In this document: piece by piece, positions 12,815-26,000 of the stretch
How positions within the stretch are numbered: the stretch's first letter is position 1
Layout: every line of letters begins with the position of its first letter
Source: Microthyrium microscopicum
Lineage: Eukaryota; Ascomycota; Dothideomycetes; Microthyriales; Microthyriaceae
Direction: 5' to 3'
Length of the DNA: 64,000 nt
Assembly: GCA_010405405.1 (NCBI GenBank)
Contig: MU004236.1
Span: forward strand, 322,576 to 386,575
Notes under the pieces: model-generated
The model's input: the letters and a program-made list of their open reading frames with translations, nothing else
Told to the model about the DNA's origin: nothing
The model's database searches: none
Program-made: the position numbers and the translations under genes

Positions 12815-14275
12815 TGAAATAATGAGGCGGCGTCTGCGAGTCGAGGCTTCGGAGCGCTTGGCACGGTTCAATTTGACTATGTACGGTCTTGCAACCGCTT
12901 CGTGGTCCCTGGAAATTGGCACAGACTGTGCTGCAGCACCCAAGATGCTTGGTAGCGCGGGTGGACAAGCACTTGCACAGTTGAAGGCCGCTTGATGACA
13001 CCCACAATTTGGCTGCGCAAGCTATCCGTAGATGCTGGGAGGAAAGAAGCGGATGACCGGCGGAATGCTGTGTCAAAAGGCTGGTCCGTAAATATTCAGG
13101 CAGTCTGAGGACGGTGCAGGGTCAATTCCGTAATTACCAGGTATGTGTGAAGGTGAATTGGAAAGGGAAAAAATATTGGGAAAATATCAGGATGCTGGGC
13201 AGGGTGAGAAACAGGCTACGCTCGCCAGCCGGGCAGCATGACAGGAGGTCCGTCCGCAAATTCCAGCAGTTTGGTAAAGTCTGGGTCCACTGGTCCACTG
13301 GCTCAACTGGATCCAGGGAGTGATCTGTCCGTGGTAGCTTTGCTTTGGGGGGGTTTTTCTGGGTCACTGGGATGAAAAGGGCCAGCTGCTGGCACCGTCG
13401 TTGGTCCGTATCTTTGTATGCTATTTCAAGAACAAGGCCAAATTTCAACCTCTTGAAACTTTATAACTAAACAGTATAATTTCAATCGCCTCTGGTATCT
13501 GGACAACTATGATTGTTGTCTGTCTAGATGCTCGTGAATGCAAGAAAAGGGGCCCGGAAGATGGGCGACAAGGGACAGGCGAATAGAGCCGGCAAGTGTT
13601 ACCGATCTGTGGATGGTGTTGGCAGCTGTGGTGGAGTTGGGACGGGAGGGAAAGAAAGCGCCTCTGTACAAAACTGCGCGTGGTTGAGCTGTAAGCCTGT
13701 GAGATTTGAAGTCTAGGGCAGGAGTGATAGCCTGGTAATCTGGTCGTTAAGATGTATGGGTACGTGTAACAGCAGCAGCGGGACACCTGAGAAGGAGAGA
13801 GGACGATGAGATTCAACCAAAACTGGAAAGCAAAAGCAGGCAACCTGGCAGTCTCTTATATTTTAAATACGAACTGTGTGTCTGGTAGGAATCACCCTGA
13901 GCGGCCGTGTATGGTCGGTCACTTTTGGACCTTTGGTGCAAGTTCAAGGCAATGGGCGTAGGCTGGCTGGCAAAAGACGGAGACTGCTCGATGCTGGGTG
14001 GTACGTTCGTCCTGTACTCTACCTTAAGGGGATGGCTTGGTCCTTAGGATGGATTTCTTCTGGTTCCAACCAAAGCGCCGGTGTTGGTTCTGTTTCTTTT
14101 TGGTTACAGCGCGAGCGCACAAAATGACAGCTAGCAAATCATGCTCAAGTTATCCAAGAGGCAGGCTTTTAGAGAGGCCGGATGCGATGAACCTGAGCCT
14201 TCGGCAGAGGACGGGCGAAAATGAAAAAGCAATATCTTGCGGGATCCACTTCGTTTTGGGCTACTGTGTTATATA
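12815..14275. other. intergenic, no gene recognised
   Basis: Unmutated, balanced-composition sequence between the nested transposon block and the MITE. Several short open frames exist on both strands (the longest is about 130 codons, minus strand, 13445-13843), but none resembles a known protein or forms a credible exon chain. Confidence 0.45.
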
Positions 14276-14619
14276 CCGTAAAAAGCTAACAACATGTCCG
14301 CAAGCTCTTGGGCGTTAAAGAGGCTTTTTAGAGTAGTTATGTGGCGCATTTTTATTCTTTATAACTTCTTCTATTTCCTCTACTATTATCGTAGAAGAAC
14401 GCTTTAAATTTAGAGTACAGAATATTAATACTAAGCTTATAAGCCTTAACTTCTTACTACTTCAAAATATCTTAAGATTCTATAGTTCTAAGATCTTGAA
14501 CGTTGAGTCTATGAAAGTGCTCCACTTATGGCTTCCTAAACCTTGTAATTTTGACGCCAATAGGCTGTTTTGGCTGAATCGATTGGCTACCTTGCGGACA
14601 TGTTGTGAGAATCTTACGG
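14276..14619. mobile_element. MITE-like element with 29-bp terminal inverted repeats
   Basis: The left end (14276-14304, beginning CCGTAA) and right end (14591-14619) are inverted copies matching at 25 of 29 positions, including a perfect 15-mer CAACATGTCCGCAAG. A TA dinucleotide lies immediately outside each end (14274-14275 and 14620-14621), as expected for Tc1/mariner/pogo insertion into TA. The interior, about 14320-14510, is strongly AT-biased like the RIP blocks. At 344 bp it is far too short to code for a transposase, so it is a miniature or internally deleted derivative. The superfamily rests only on the TA and could be wrong. Confidence 0.75.
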
Positions 14620-14621
14620 TA

Positions 14622-17600
14622 CCAAAGTAACTGTCTTTTCAAGTCCAGCCCTTAGAATAGGTACGAACTTGAACGTCGATTATACAAAATTCCTTGAGCA
14701 ACCTTTTTCCTGGGTCAATGACGAGAAATCAAGCCTCTTTCACGGTTGTACTGTTTCCGAGGCTTTGCACCAACCGGTTACCAAAGGCATTTCTATTCTT
14801 AGGGATTAACATCCATTACGTTGTTGAATTCAACATAGAAATTGGGAAAGCATATAATAATGTAGCGCAAAGGCGGTCCTCGTCTCCAAATAATCTATCT
14901 ATGTCAAAACTAATGCTTACGAAATGATCTTGCTCTACATGACCGTCGAAGATTATCTCAGCCTTTCCATAAAGATTTGGTACCAAATTGGCTACTACGC
15001 TTGGTTGATATTGGGCAGTTAAATTGATGTATCACAGCAATCGGTGGGACTATCATGATGAAATGAATTTGCTCCAAGTAGGAGATTCTGGTGTACGCAA
15101 TACAGTGAATGAGTACGATCTGAATTCCTGCAAGCTTCCAAGTCTTGAAAGCTGATCAGACATCTCATGATACTGCCTATAGTTGAATAAGACAAATAGG
15201 TATGAATCTGAACGCTTGAGTACCATATTTGCACTGAAGACATCGAGAGACAGGAAACGGATAGCGCATTTTTCATAAATGGAAAAAGAAGAAAGCTCGG
15301 ACGATGAGCGTGATGGTACAGGGACTTGGCGCCTGGGGTATCCTTGCTCCACATTGCCAAGGGATCCGGCAGCTTGGTTCAATTATTCTGGTCTGGAAAT
15401 AGTGTGATTGAGGGCGTCTTTGATTGGTCTATACTTCCACTAGTCCGACTACGGGTAAGCCCAGCCTGAGCTTTTGGAAACCGAGAATCCAAAAGCATCT
15501 TGTTCCTTTTGCTTCCGCTTCGTCTTCTTCTTTGTACTCACGGGATAGCCGTGACTCAGAGCCACCGCCGCAGGCGACTTCACCAGCCTCAGCATGATAG
15601 ACCTCCCTACAGGCCTTCTCCAAATTCTGTGATATACTGTACCCACAGCTGCCAACAACAAACACCCCCATCGTCGACAGTACTTGATCCCATTGCGCGG
15701 CACCAGATCTCATGCACACACATGGCATGGTCAAATTGCTTACGTATATTGACTGGATAGTCAGGCCGCTTCATGAACGACAACCTTCCCGCTCACACCG
15801 CTGTGTATGCGCCAGAAGAAATCATGATATCCCTTCATTTAAAATGGCCATTTGTAGGTGTTTCTGAGTCCTCGATCATCACGGTTCCTCAATTCATTGG
15901 CCACTTGTTCAGCCTCCCCGAGAACTCATCCGCTCCCTTGGGAACATGACCCAAAAGGACTGGAGATCTGGTCAGCCACAAGACTAATGGTATTCAATTC
16001 TATGACTACTCATTACTATTAGCGCCGACAGGAACTGCAATGTTGAATATCGTAGGATTCAAAAATGTGCTTCACTGGCCTTTTTGTAAGGCTCATGATG
16101 CTCAATTGTGATATATTTCAGCCAGGTCTGTTGTCAATGCTTCTTTTGTGTGGATCACTGACCCAGCTAGTTGGAATCCAACCGCTAATTGTCTCACCTG
16201 CTCACTTAGCCAACCATCGATCCAATATCAAAACAGATATCACCGCATCACTTAACTCTCAATTCCCTCGGACAAATACTCTCTGCTTTGAAAAACTGCA
16301 GTTCTTGTTTATGTTCCTACTTTCGGGGTCTAGGGAATTCGTTACCAATAGATTTGGCTTTTGATACAGACATCCACGGGAGCATTTGAGACACGAGTTC
16401 ATGTTCAGTTGACCAAACACCTTTCATTGAATCATTATTTCCAAGTCAACTCTCAAACCACGTATATCAGTTTAAGGCCACCATAATAGCACGATGTATT
16501 GAGAAGTCTCCATTCAAGAAGATAAGAACTAGTGCGATATCAAGCGACTAGTCCTGGTAGTTCGTCAACTCTTCATAATAATACAGAGTCTAGAGCACAG
16601 TTCTCCAAGCAGTTCATTGAGCTATTTCAAAGCGCATTAGCCGCCAACAATGAACATAAGCTAGCCAGACACGATATATCTGCATCAACGCAATCTACCA
16701 GTCATTATGAAGATCAGCAATCGACATGCTACTATAGTGTATTGGATGATAATAAGTGTGCATGCTGCATCGGAACCTTCCTTTAACAGTGGGTTCAAAG
16801 TGTGCCCATTCATGATCCAGCATCCATCTTGCATCTTGCAGCAACAGCGGAATGCAAGGTTTATACTTTTCAATTTTGCCCACTGCTACTAAAAACCCCA
16901 GGCTCTATTCCGTCGTTTGGTGTTTCTAGTCTGGGCTTGGCTGGGGGTCGTTCGGCCCTTTTTCTCCTAAATTGCCCCCTGTGCGTGTGGGAGATTTCGA
17001 AGTACACTACATGAGGCAAGTAATTTTCTTCTTTCCCTCTAAAGCATTTCGCGCACTTGAATCCGCCATGCCGGAAACTTTTTCTGCTTGGACAAGGAAG
17101 AGTCTGCAAGAAGAGGCAGACAAGGCTTAACGATACGTCCATACCAAACTATACCTAGCAAAGTTGACTGGGAAGTTTGGCTACGTTTGTCTGGGTTTGT
17201 ACACTTTGCGATCTTCTACAACACAAGCTTTTCCGAATCTGCATGAACCCGAATACCGATCTTGTGCCTCTTTCCCAAAATTTAATCGTGACGAACACGT
17301 CACTTGTACATTATTCAACGGGATGCGGTTTAAATCTAAGACAAGACGGCAAGTGTTATACTAGCACATAGCACCATATAACGCTTTATCCGCCTGGAGC
17401 CACGTTCGCAAAATTGAATGACAGCGGTTTTGACGGCTCCTTCACCGCTTCTTCATGAAGCAGATCGATCAGGGTTCAAAAGCCGACACTTTTCACATTT
17501 GTTTTTTTGCTTTTTTCATATGGCTGGTCCACTGCACTGGATCCCCAGCACTGGATTGAATCCAGGACTCTCCGATCCCTGCAGTACCCGTCTTCGCACT

Positions 17601-18691
17601 GTGACGAGAGAAAAAAGGTCGCTATACCAGGGACAGTGCTTAAACCCGCCCGGTTGGTCGGTCACATCGCTTCAGATTTAGGATGTTGTGCGAGCGCGGC
17701 TAATGCATGGAAGAGGGTTTGATCTGGTGGTTCAGAACGGGACTTCCTGAAACGATGGTTTTTGGCGAGCTTGATGGTGGTCGAAATTTAACGTGTGCAT
17801 TGAGAAATTCCGACTGTGTGGCACGCTCAAGGGGTAGACGGATTGCCTAGTGTGGTGATTCAATGCGTGAGTTTCGAGGGTACTCAACGTGCCTAGATGT
17901 TTACATATTGATATTGTGTTATGGCCTTCTTCTTTGCAATGTGAAAGTAAACCTTTCATCAGAACAAAGATACAAATTCTCAAAGACTGTCGTGGTACAT
18001 CAGTACTCCATGTCTCATTTATGATGTTCATATCGGAGCCGATATCAGCACTACTTTTTCAACTACTATGTATTTGGTCAATTACATTGATTAAACTACC
18101 AGAAAAGCTGCCTACATGACCAGCATTTTGCTTAGGCGAGAATCGTACCTGCCTTATCACAACAGTTTTTAAGCCAAACAGCGAGCGCTATGTGACCGGT
18201 CTCGACAATCATGTAAGGCTTTCAACTGCGGTGCACCAGGCCTCTCGCCTGTTCCGATCCAAACCTCTGGGTTTTCGCGTAGTCTAAGCGTACCAATAGA
18301 TTGCGTTTTGAGGATTGGAACGTGGAATTGTGGTACAACCTTGACTTGAGCAATTAATGTGGATATAGACCCAAATTGTACATTGTAAGCGCCAGGGGCC
18401 AAGCAAATGTTCAGATCATGGAACCGAAGAGGCGCATATCAATGAAGTTATGTCGTATAACATCTTTGCAAAAGCTTTCTAACACTCGCGATCAATAGTG
18501 GCAAAATCCATTACAATAATGGCAAATTACTTCAGGAATCGAATCAATGCATCATTGACTCTAAGACAGGGTTGCGTGACATGGATCACTTCCTCAACCT
18601 CCCCTCCTCTACGAAGTCTCGACCAAACTTTTTCGAATACAATAATGTTCCTACTTCCGCCGAGGAATAGTGCTTAGCTCTGGAAAACACC
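14622..18691. other. long gene-poor intergenic stretch
   Basis: About 4 kb of ordinary-composition sequence without a recognisable gene. Open frames of 60-113 codons occur on both strands (for example minus 15019-15382 and 15429-15734, plus 16065-16364 and 16532-16786), several overlapping each other in different frames, none with a domain I know. It may hold decayed genes or non-coding RNA. The last part carries the promoter of the gene at 18692. Confidence 0.4.
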
Positions 18692-19696
18692 ATGGCGCTA
18701 AGTAAATCCAAAGATACATCTTCATCCCAGAACAATGACGAACAGAACGATAGCAGCCATCGCCGGCCTATACTGCATCACCTCAACGCAGACTCTTCCT
18801 GGCTTCTACAACTCCCACATCCACATTCTAAACCTGGGCAAAGGACTTTCTTCAACATTCTAATCGATCCCTGGCTCACGGGTCCTCAAAGCGACGTCGC
18901 CAGCTGGTTCAGCACTCAATGGCACTCTGAAAGCCCGGCCTACGCGAGCATTGCGGATGTTGAAGAACTCGCTTGGAAAACTGAATCCATTATTGATAAG
19001 AGTGCAACCAGGAACTCGCCAATAGATGTCGTCGCCATCAGCCATGAGTTCACCGACCACTGCCATCGCGAGACTCTGATGCAGCTCCCTGTAACAGTGC
19101 CAGTCCTCGCACCACCCAAGGCGGCTGGTGTGGTGAGTGCGTGGAAGCACTTTGACCACGTTTGCGAAATGCTGCCATTTCCGCAGCACTCCGGGGAGCT
19201 GGCTCTGCCGTATTGGGTGCGCGTCTCGAGAGTACAGGATGAGTCTGATGCGCTGTATTACCACTCGGCTGTCGTCGTAGCGTTCAAGTCTCGCGCAGAT
19301 GGCGAGGACGTGGAGGAATTCGTGATGTATACGCCCCATGGTGTTGGAGTGTCAGCGGTAGAGAAGATGAGAGAGACAGCTCCGAGTCTTCGACCGCTGT
19401 GCTTGATCCACGGTCTACATGATGTGAAGCTTTCGGTGGTGCAGCAGCTAAATCTGGGTGGACATCATGGGCTCAATGTGTATCGAGCATTGAAGTCAGA
19501 TTCGTGCTATTGGGTTGGGACGCATGATGAGCAGAAAAAGGGAGGCGGATTGGTTTCTTGGTTTCTACATAGGAACATGATTACGCTGGGTGATGCTTTG
19601 CGGCAGGAGAAGTTGTTGCGGATGAAGGCTGAGGATGAAGATATTAAGGTCTTATATGAGGAGATCGGCAATGGTGAACAGAAGATTCTAGTTTGA
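18692..19696 (+). CDS. MBL-fold-like hydrolase, fungal uncharacterised type
   Basis: Intronless 334-aa frame starting in a good context (CACCATGGCG). The protein resembles fungal relatives of the metallo-beta-lactamase/UlaG fold: a beta-strand NILIDPWLTGP near residues 53-63, and VVAISHEFTDHCHRETL near residues 112-128, which corresponds to the HxHxDH metal-binding motif with the first histidines altered (S-H-E-F-T-D-H-C-H). A further CLIHGLHD and NLGGHHG follow toward the C-terminus, where metal ligands would be expected. No signal peptide or membrane segment. Substrate unknown; the altered motif leaves catalytic activity uncertain. The gene stands alone between two repeat-bearing regions, its stop about 0.3 kb from the LINE target duplication. 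Confidence 0.75.
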   Translation: MALSKSKDTSSSQNNDEQNDSSHRRPILHHLNADSSWLLQLPHPHSKPGQRTFFNILIDPWLTGPQSDVASWFSTQWHSESPAYASIADVEELAWKTESIIDKSATRNSPIDVVAISHEFTDHCHRETLMQLPVTVPVLAPPKAAGVVSAWKHFDHVCEMLPFPQHSGELALPYWVRVSRVQDESDALYYHSAVVVAFKSRADGEDVEEFVMYTPHGVGVSAVEKMRETAPSLRPLCLIHGLHDVKLSVVQQLNLGGHHGLNVYRALKSDSCYWVGTHDEQKKGGGLVSWFLHRNMITLGDALRQEKLLRMKAEDEDIKVLYEEIGNGEQKILV

Positions 19697-19993
19697 CTTT
19701 CTGCTCAAACCTTCTTGTCATTTCGCGCACTATGATACCCCCTTTTTTTGACACAACTGTACTTGCTTTCTACCTTCAATCGATATCAATTCGGAATAAC
19801 TCTCCCTGAAGTTGCAATCGCTGAGTTGATATTGGTTGTAAAAGCAAGGTTTGCGCCACCCTGTAGAGCACTAACCGCTACACCTTCAATACCTACTTGT
19901 GCATTTGACTTTTGGCTAAATGAGATTGAGAACTAAATTGTATGTAATGGTTCTTAGAAATTTGACCATCATGTGGTAGACGGAAAAAGATTC

Positions 19994-20012
19994 GGCTAAG
20001 GGCGGATATGGA
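19994..20012. repeat. 19-bp direct repeat, left copy (LINE target duplication)
   Basis: GGCTAAGGGCGGATATGGA occurs here and at 26658-26676 with no mismatch, bracketing the LINE block. Length and position fit a target-site duplication made by target-primed reverse transcription. Confidence 0.8.
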
Positions 20013-23000
20013 TGAATTTCTTAGTTGATTTCTCTTTTGCGTAAGCAGAAGATAGGCTTTTTACTGAGGCCCTTATCTAAAGTAAGGCTACTATATGGGA
20101 TAGGACTTAAACCTTTATACCTAGTTACTTATATAAATAGAAGATCTATTTAGTTTATTTAGTTTTAGAGGCTTTAGGTGCTTTAAAGGGCCCCTAGCTC
20201 TTTACTATTCTTAGCTAGTAAAGCAAAATTAACTTATAGAATGTAATCTATGTTAGAATCTATTAAGTTTAAGGTTTTAATCCTTACTAACTCTAATTTA
20301 TTTAGGTACTTTAGACTCTATAGAATCTTTATATCTTTTAAGCATTCGCCTTAGTAAGTGAAGAACTTTTTAGGATTTAACTTAGAGCTTTAGTAATATA
20401 GCATTTATATAGCTATACGTTCTGCTATAATCTATCATTGTAAGTAGTTTAAAAAACTAGTTATAGTACTAGTCTTAGACTAGATTAGTTAAGGCTTTTT
20501 ATAATAGTAAGATAGGTAGCCTTTATATAGGTATTATGCTATAAATTAATATATAATTCTTATACTTTTATTTTTAGCCTTTAATATATAAGGAAAACCT
20601 ATAGTATAGAGTATAATTAGTTATAGTATTAATTCTAAGATAGATATATAGCTTCTCTTAAACCTAAGGTTTACTAAAATCTACTTAATTATTTCCTATA
20701 CCTTTATTACTACTATATAATTAATTTAGATATATTCTTTTATAAAGTTAATACTATAAATTAGATAGTTAAGCTTATTTAGATAGTTAGCCTAAGTAAC
20801 TTAGTAGCCTATCTAGATATATCTATATAGAAGCTTTTAAAGAAGATCTACTACCTTAGGAACTATTAGTTTATTATAGATAGCTTACTATATACGTTTT
20901 ATTATTACGTCTCTTTTAGTCCTTTGCTTATATATAGTAATAATATAGGTAACTTTCTTACTATAATTAACTATATCTTGTTTTTAGCTTAAGAAGAAGA
21001 GATAAAACTAGCAAAATATAGTTCTAGAGAACCTTATTTATTAGCCTATTTTATAATAGAGTTCCTCTTAGCGAACTTAGTTATAGGCTTAATTTATATT
21101 AGGAGATTATAGAGTAATCTACTACTAATATAGAAATAAGCTAACAAGTTATTAAATATTATTCTTTAGTCTTTAGGTTTTAACCCTATTATATAACGCA
21201 TAGGTAAATAAGTAAGGTTTTATTATAATAAGGTTATAAATAGAACTAAGGGTTTACTTTCCTAATCTCTAAAACTCTTTATACTTTTTATTATTTTATT
21301 ACTATATACTATGCTCTTTGCTTATCCTTATTATAGGATAATACTATAGGTTAGCCTTTAGGATATTAGATCTTTTTACTATAGGGTTCTATATTAAAGG
21401 GTACTTTATTTTAGTAAACTTATTAGTCTTATAGATATAACGGAAAGCCTTGAATATATAAGCTAGTCTAATTAGTAAGTCTTTATACTTTACCTTTTAG
21501 TATGTCGTCTAAATCTAAGGATTTGTTAGAGCTTTTATAAACGTATTATTTTACTTTATCTTCTATTAGAGTAAAGAGTTAGTAAGTTATACTTAATATA
21601 GGTTAAAATAACTCTAAGTTTAGGTAATAACTACGTAGATACTAGCATCTAAGATAGATTAGATATTCTAATAGCTAAAGCTACCTTTATTTTTATATTT
21701 ATACGCTCCTATTATAGTAATATACCTATTATTTAAATTATTTTATACTATCTTACTATACTTACTTATTAATATGTCTCTCTATAAGGTAGTAATTAGT
21801 AAGAATCTTATAGCATACCTTATTAGGAATAACGTTAATAAGTTAGTAATAAGGACGTAACCTTTTAATAAAAGGTATAGGGCTAGCTACTAAGATATAA
21901 TTAATAAGATCTTATCTATAAGTACTTCTTAGAACTTAGTAATAACCTCTTTTAGCTTTATTTTAATAGGGATACTAAAGTAGAGGTATTATACCTCTCT
22001 ACCTATAACTTATATATTAGGGATTATAAACTATTTAGGTTCTTTATAATAGTAAAGTAGATAGGACTTATTCTAGTTAACTTTTGCTATTAATACTAGC
22101 CTAAAGTTATAGAGTATTTCCTTAATAATATTTGCTTCTATCTAGTCCTTAATAAGGATCTAGGTATTGTTAGTATAGAGTATTGTCTTTAGTAAGTCTA
22201 AGCCTAGTATATAGTAACTAACTATTTTTTAATCCTATTATATTATTTAGGCTAAAGGCTTAATTACTATAAGGAAGAGTAGATAGCTAATTAGGTTGCC
22301 TTAGTAAACTCTTAAGTAAACTACTATTACGTAACTTTAAAAACTATTAATTTAGGCATAGAGATTTATATCCTTATAAAGGATTTTAAGCTAATCTATA
22401 AATTTATTAGGTATATTTATTTTAGCTATAGCTACCTATAGGAAGAGATAGTTTACCCTATTATATACCTTCTCTTAGTCTATAAAAAATAGGCTATGCT
22501 TCTTGCTATTTATAAGTAGATTACTAATAAGTATTTAAATCGTACGAATATTATTATTAATTAGCTAACTCTTTAAGAAGGCTATTTAATAAGGTCTAAT
22601 TACGTTACTAAGGACTTTATCTAGTTACTATTTTAAGATAGAGGTAAATAGTTTATAGTCTATATTTATAACTAAGAGTAGTTAATAGTTTAATAGTTAC
22701 TCTTTATTACTCTTCTTAAAGAGGATTACAAGATAATTATCTATTTAACCTTCTAGGTACTATCTAGTATCTATTACTTCTTAAAATACTATTTATAAGA
22801 GCTTTACGAAATATAAGAACTCTTTAGGTTATCTTATAATCTTTAGTTTAGTAGGGGCGAGAGCTTTATAAAACTTACTAATAAAGCTATTATAGCTAGG
22901 TAAAGTTCTAACCTTTATTAACTAGATTGCTTTTACTACCTCTTATTTCGTTACTCTATTTATTAGTAGAGTTTTATTAGGCTTAGATACCTTTTACTTA

Positions 23001-26000
23001 ATAGTAGAGATAAAGCATTTTAATTAATCTTAGTTGATATTTTTCTCTTTAAATAGCTTTAAGTAATACTCTTTAGCTCATTCTAAAATCTTATTATTAC
23101 GCTTTAGTATAGCACTATCTTAGCTCTTTAGTAATATTATTATACTATCTATCTTTTTCTTTATTTTATTAAAGAACTATTTAGTAGGACGTTTGTCTAA
23201 TATAGCTAATTTAGCTAGAGCGTTATAAGAGTAATTCTTATATTCTTATTATACTAGATATACCTCTTAGATAGTAATAGCTTCTAATTATCTATTAATA
23301 GAGGTTAGTAGACTTCTAGATCTTTATATATATAGCTTTTAATAATAATTCTTTAGAAACTATTTATGACTTCTTATAATGCATTTCTACTTAGTCTATT
23401 AAGCTTTTATAGACTCCCTTATCTTTGTTTTATAAGTATCTTAACTTTAGATTAGGTTAGTAAAGTTAAACTTAATTAGTTCTTCTATATAAAGTTTTAG
23501 AACCTTAAGATTCTTTACGTTATTAATCTTTAGTTATTATCGTCCTAAGCCTTTAGGGCGCCTTTCTAGGTTTACTTTAAGAGTAAATCTTATAGCTCTA
23601 TAGTCTTAGTTAGTTAGACTAGTTTATATTATGTCCTAATCCTTAGTACGCTAAAGCTAATCTTCTTTAATATAAATTCTATTAATATAAGAGGTTTCTT
23701 TATATAAGAATACTCTAATATCTAGCTACTAATAGCGCTAACTATTAATTATCTTGCCTTAGCTTATTAGTTAGATGCTATGTCTCTCTAAATTAGGGAT
23801 AAGTTAGTTTAGACATTTAAGTCTATAATAATTAATAGGTAGGAGTTTAGAATTTTAATCTCCTACTATAATATTATAGTTAAGGTTTTTAGCTATAATT
23901 AACTAGAGATATATTGCTTCTTATTATAACTTATTCTACTTTTCTCTTTTAGTTAGAGCATAAATTAAAGTAACTATTAAGGTTATATTCTTATAGCATA
24001 CTCTCTAGACTAAGAAATAACTACTATTTATAAGAATATAGCTAGACTTATAGTCCTAAGTCTTCTCTTTATCCTTTAGCTAATAACTAGTTTTTGTATT
24101 AATTAAAATCGTAACTCTAGCCCTCTTTTTAGTTTCTAGTTATACTATATTAAGATAGATTTAGGGATAAAGGGTAGTATATTTAAGCCTTATAGCCTTA
24201 TCTAATATCGTTTCCTATATTAGTAGAATATTAATAGAGTTAGCTATTACGTAGTAGTAGAGATCTTAGAAATGGGTAGTATTATTAAGTCTTTATATAT
24301 TATAAGAAACTATGTTTATTATATCTAATATAAGAATCTATAAAGGGGTAGTAAGTAAAGTTACTCTACGTAAAGGTACTTAAGTAGTAGATACTTAAAT
24401 GAGGTCTAAATATACTTAAACGTAATACTTTAAACTCTGCTTATTATAAATAATATACTCTGAGTCGTTTATTCTTACTACCTAAAAAGGAATAATGGTA
24501 CTAATATTCTAGCTCTAAGGCCTAATATTTATAAGGGTTAATTAGATATATTTATAAAAGATATTGGGTATTTTATTAAAGTATACTACTATACCCCTAA
24601 GTTATACTCTATAGTATTCTTAAGTCCTTATAGAGAAGCTTAACGCTTTACTCTATACGCTTAGAAGTTTAGCTATATTATAAATAATATTATTAGTACT
24701 TAGACTAGTAGAATAGGTAGTAATAAAAATTATAGGCTTTCTAGTAATAAAGATATAGAGCCTAATAGACTCTAAGCTAGGGATCTTGATTACTCCTTTA
24801 GTAGCCTTAGTAGCCTCCTTATTAGAGGGGTATTTAAATATATAGCTAAGAGACTTAATATTATAGATCCTAATAAGGTATTATATGCTAGTATTAATAA
24901 GCTTATCTATAAGTATTTTTTGCGTAGTAATTCTTATAATATAAGTACGTTTATTAAATAAGAGCTTATACGTAACGTGCTTACTATTTACGTATATAGA
25001 GTTATTTAGAGAGTAATTCTTAATTAAGCATAATTTTAGCCTCTTAACTAACTTATCTAGTAGGTTTAGTCTATCTAGAGTCTAGACTTACTTTATTTTA
25101 TTAGTATAGTTAATAGTATTTAATTTAGTTCTACTACGCTTCTTTATAGTAGTAAAGGGTATGCCTTTATACTTAGTTTTATTAGTAAACTAGCCCTAAG
25201 GATAGACGTTTATTAGGCGTAGAGGGGTTTAAATAGGGAGTGCTTAACTAATTTAAATTCTAATATAGGTAAGTAAGAAGAGTCTTTAGGGTACTTAGGG
25301 AGGAAGTTTTTATAGTAAGGAAAGCTTAGGGAGAGTTATATAGGCTTTTCTAGCTTTATTTAAGGGATTAGTTAGTTTCTCTATTACCTTATTTATCTTA
25401 ATAGGGCTAATAGGAGTACTCTTGCTTAAGGTTTTAACTAAGACGTTACTTTTTTTAAGGTTGACGTTATTATCTTTAACTATATTATATCTAGCGTTAG
25501 CTTTTTTAGCCTTCTCTATCTTTCTTATAGTATGTATCTTCTTTCTTACTTTATTCTTCTTATTTTTAGCTTTTGCCTTTTTTTTGAATTTTCTTTTCTT
25601 CTACCTTTCTTCTTCTTTATTTATAGATATCTTAGCCTCTTAGTTAGTCTTTTGCTACTTTTTAGTAAGCTAGCGATCTATTACCTTATTCTTTGCTGCT
25701 TTATTTATCTTTACCTAATTAACCTATTACTTAGTTAAACCTATATCTAGGTTAGGTATATCTAATATATTAAAATTAAGAGCTCTAAGCTTGTTATATA
25801 ATTCTCCTATAGTTATTCTATTAGCCTAATTCTTAAGTACTATATAACTTTTAGAAGAAGAGCGCGTACTTATGTTTAGAGAACTCTTTAACGCTTTAGA
25901 TTCTATAGAACTTATACTATTTATAGCTCCCTTAGGGGGAGCCTTTTCTAATGTATTAGGGACTATAGTCCTAAGGGGTAGGTTTAGAGTATAGCTTAGC

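Noticed and set aside
13270-13320. Repeated GGTCCACTGG-type words here and near 17,525
   Set aside because: Short, imperfect and without extension; no evidence for a dispersed repeat family.
25422-25738. Plus-strand frames made of Leu/Phe/Ile in the second AT-rich block
   Set aside because: They are antisense shadows of a lysine-rich part of the minus-strand LINE and have the skewed composition of RIP DNA.
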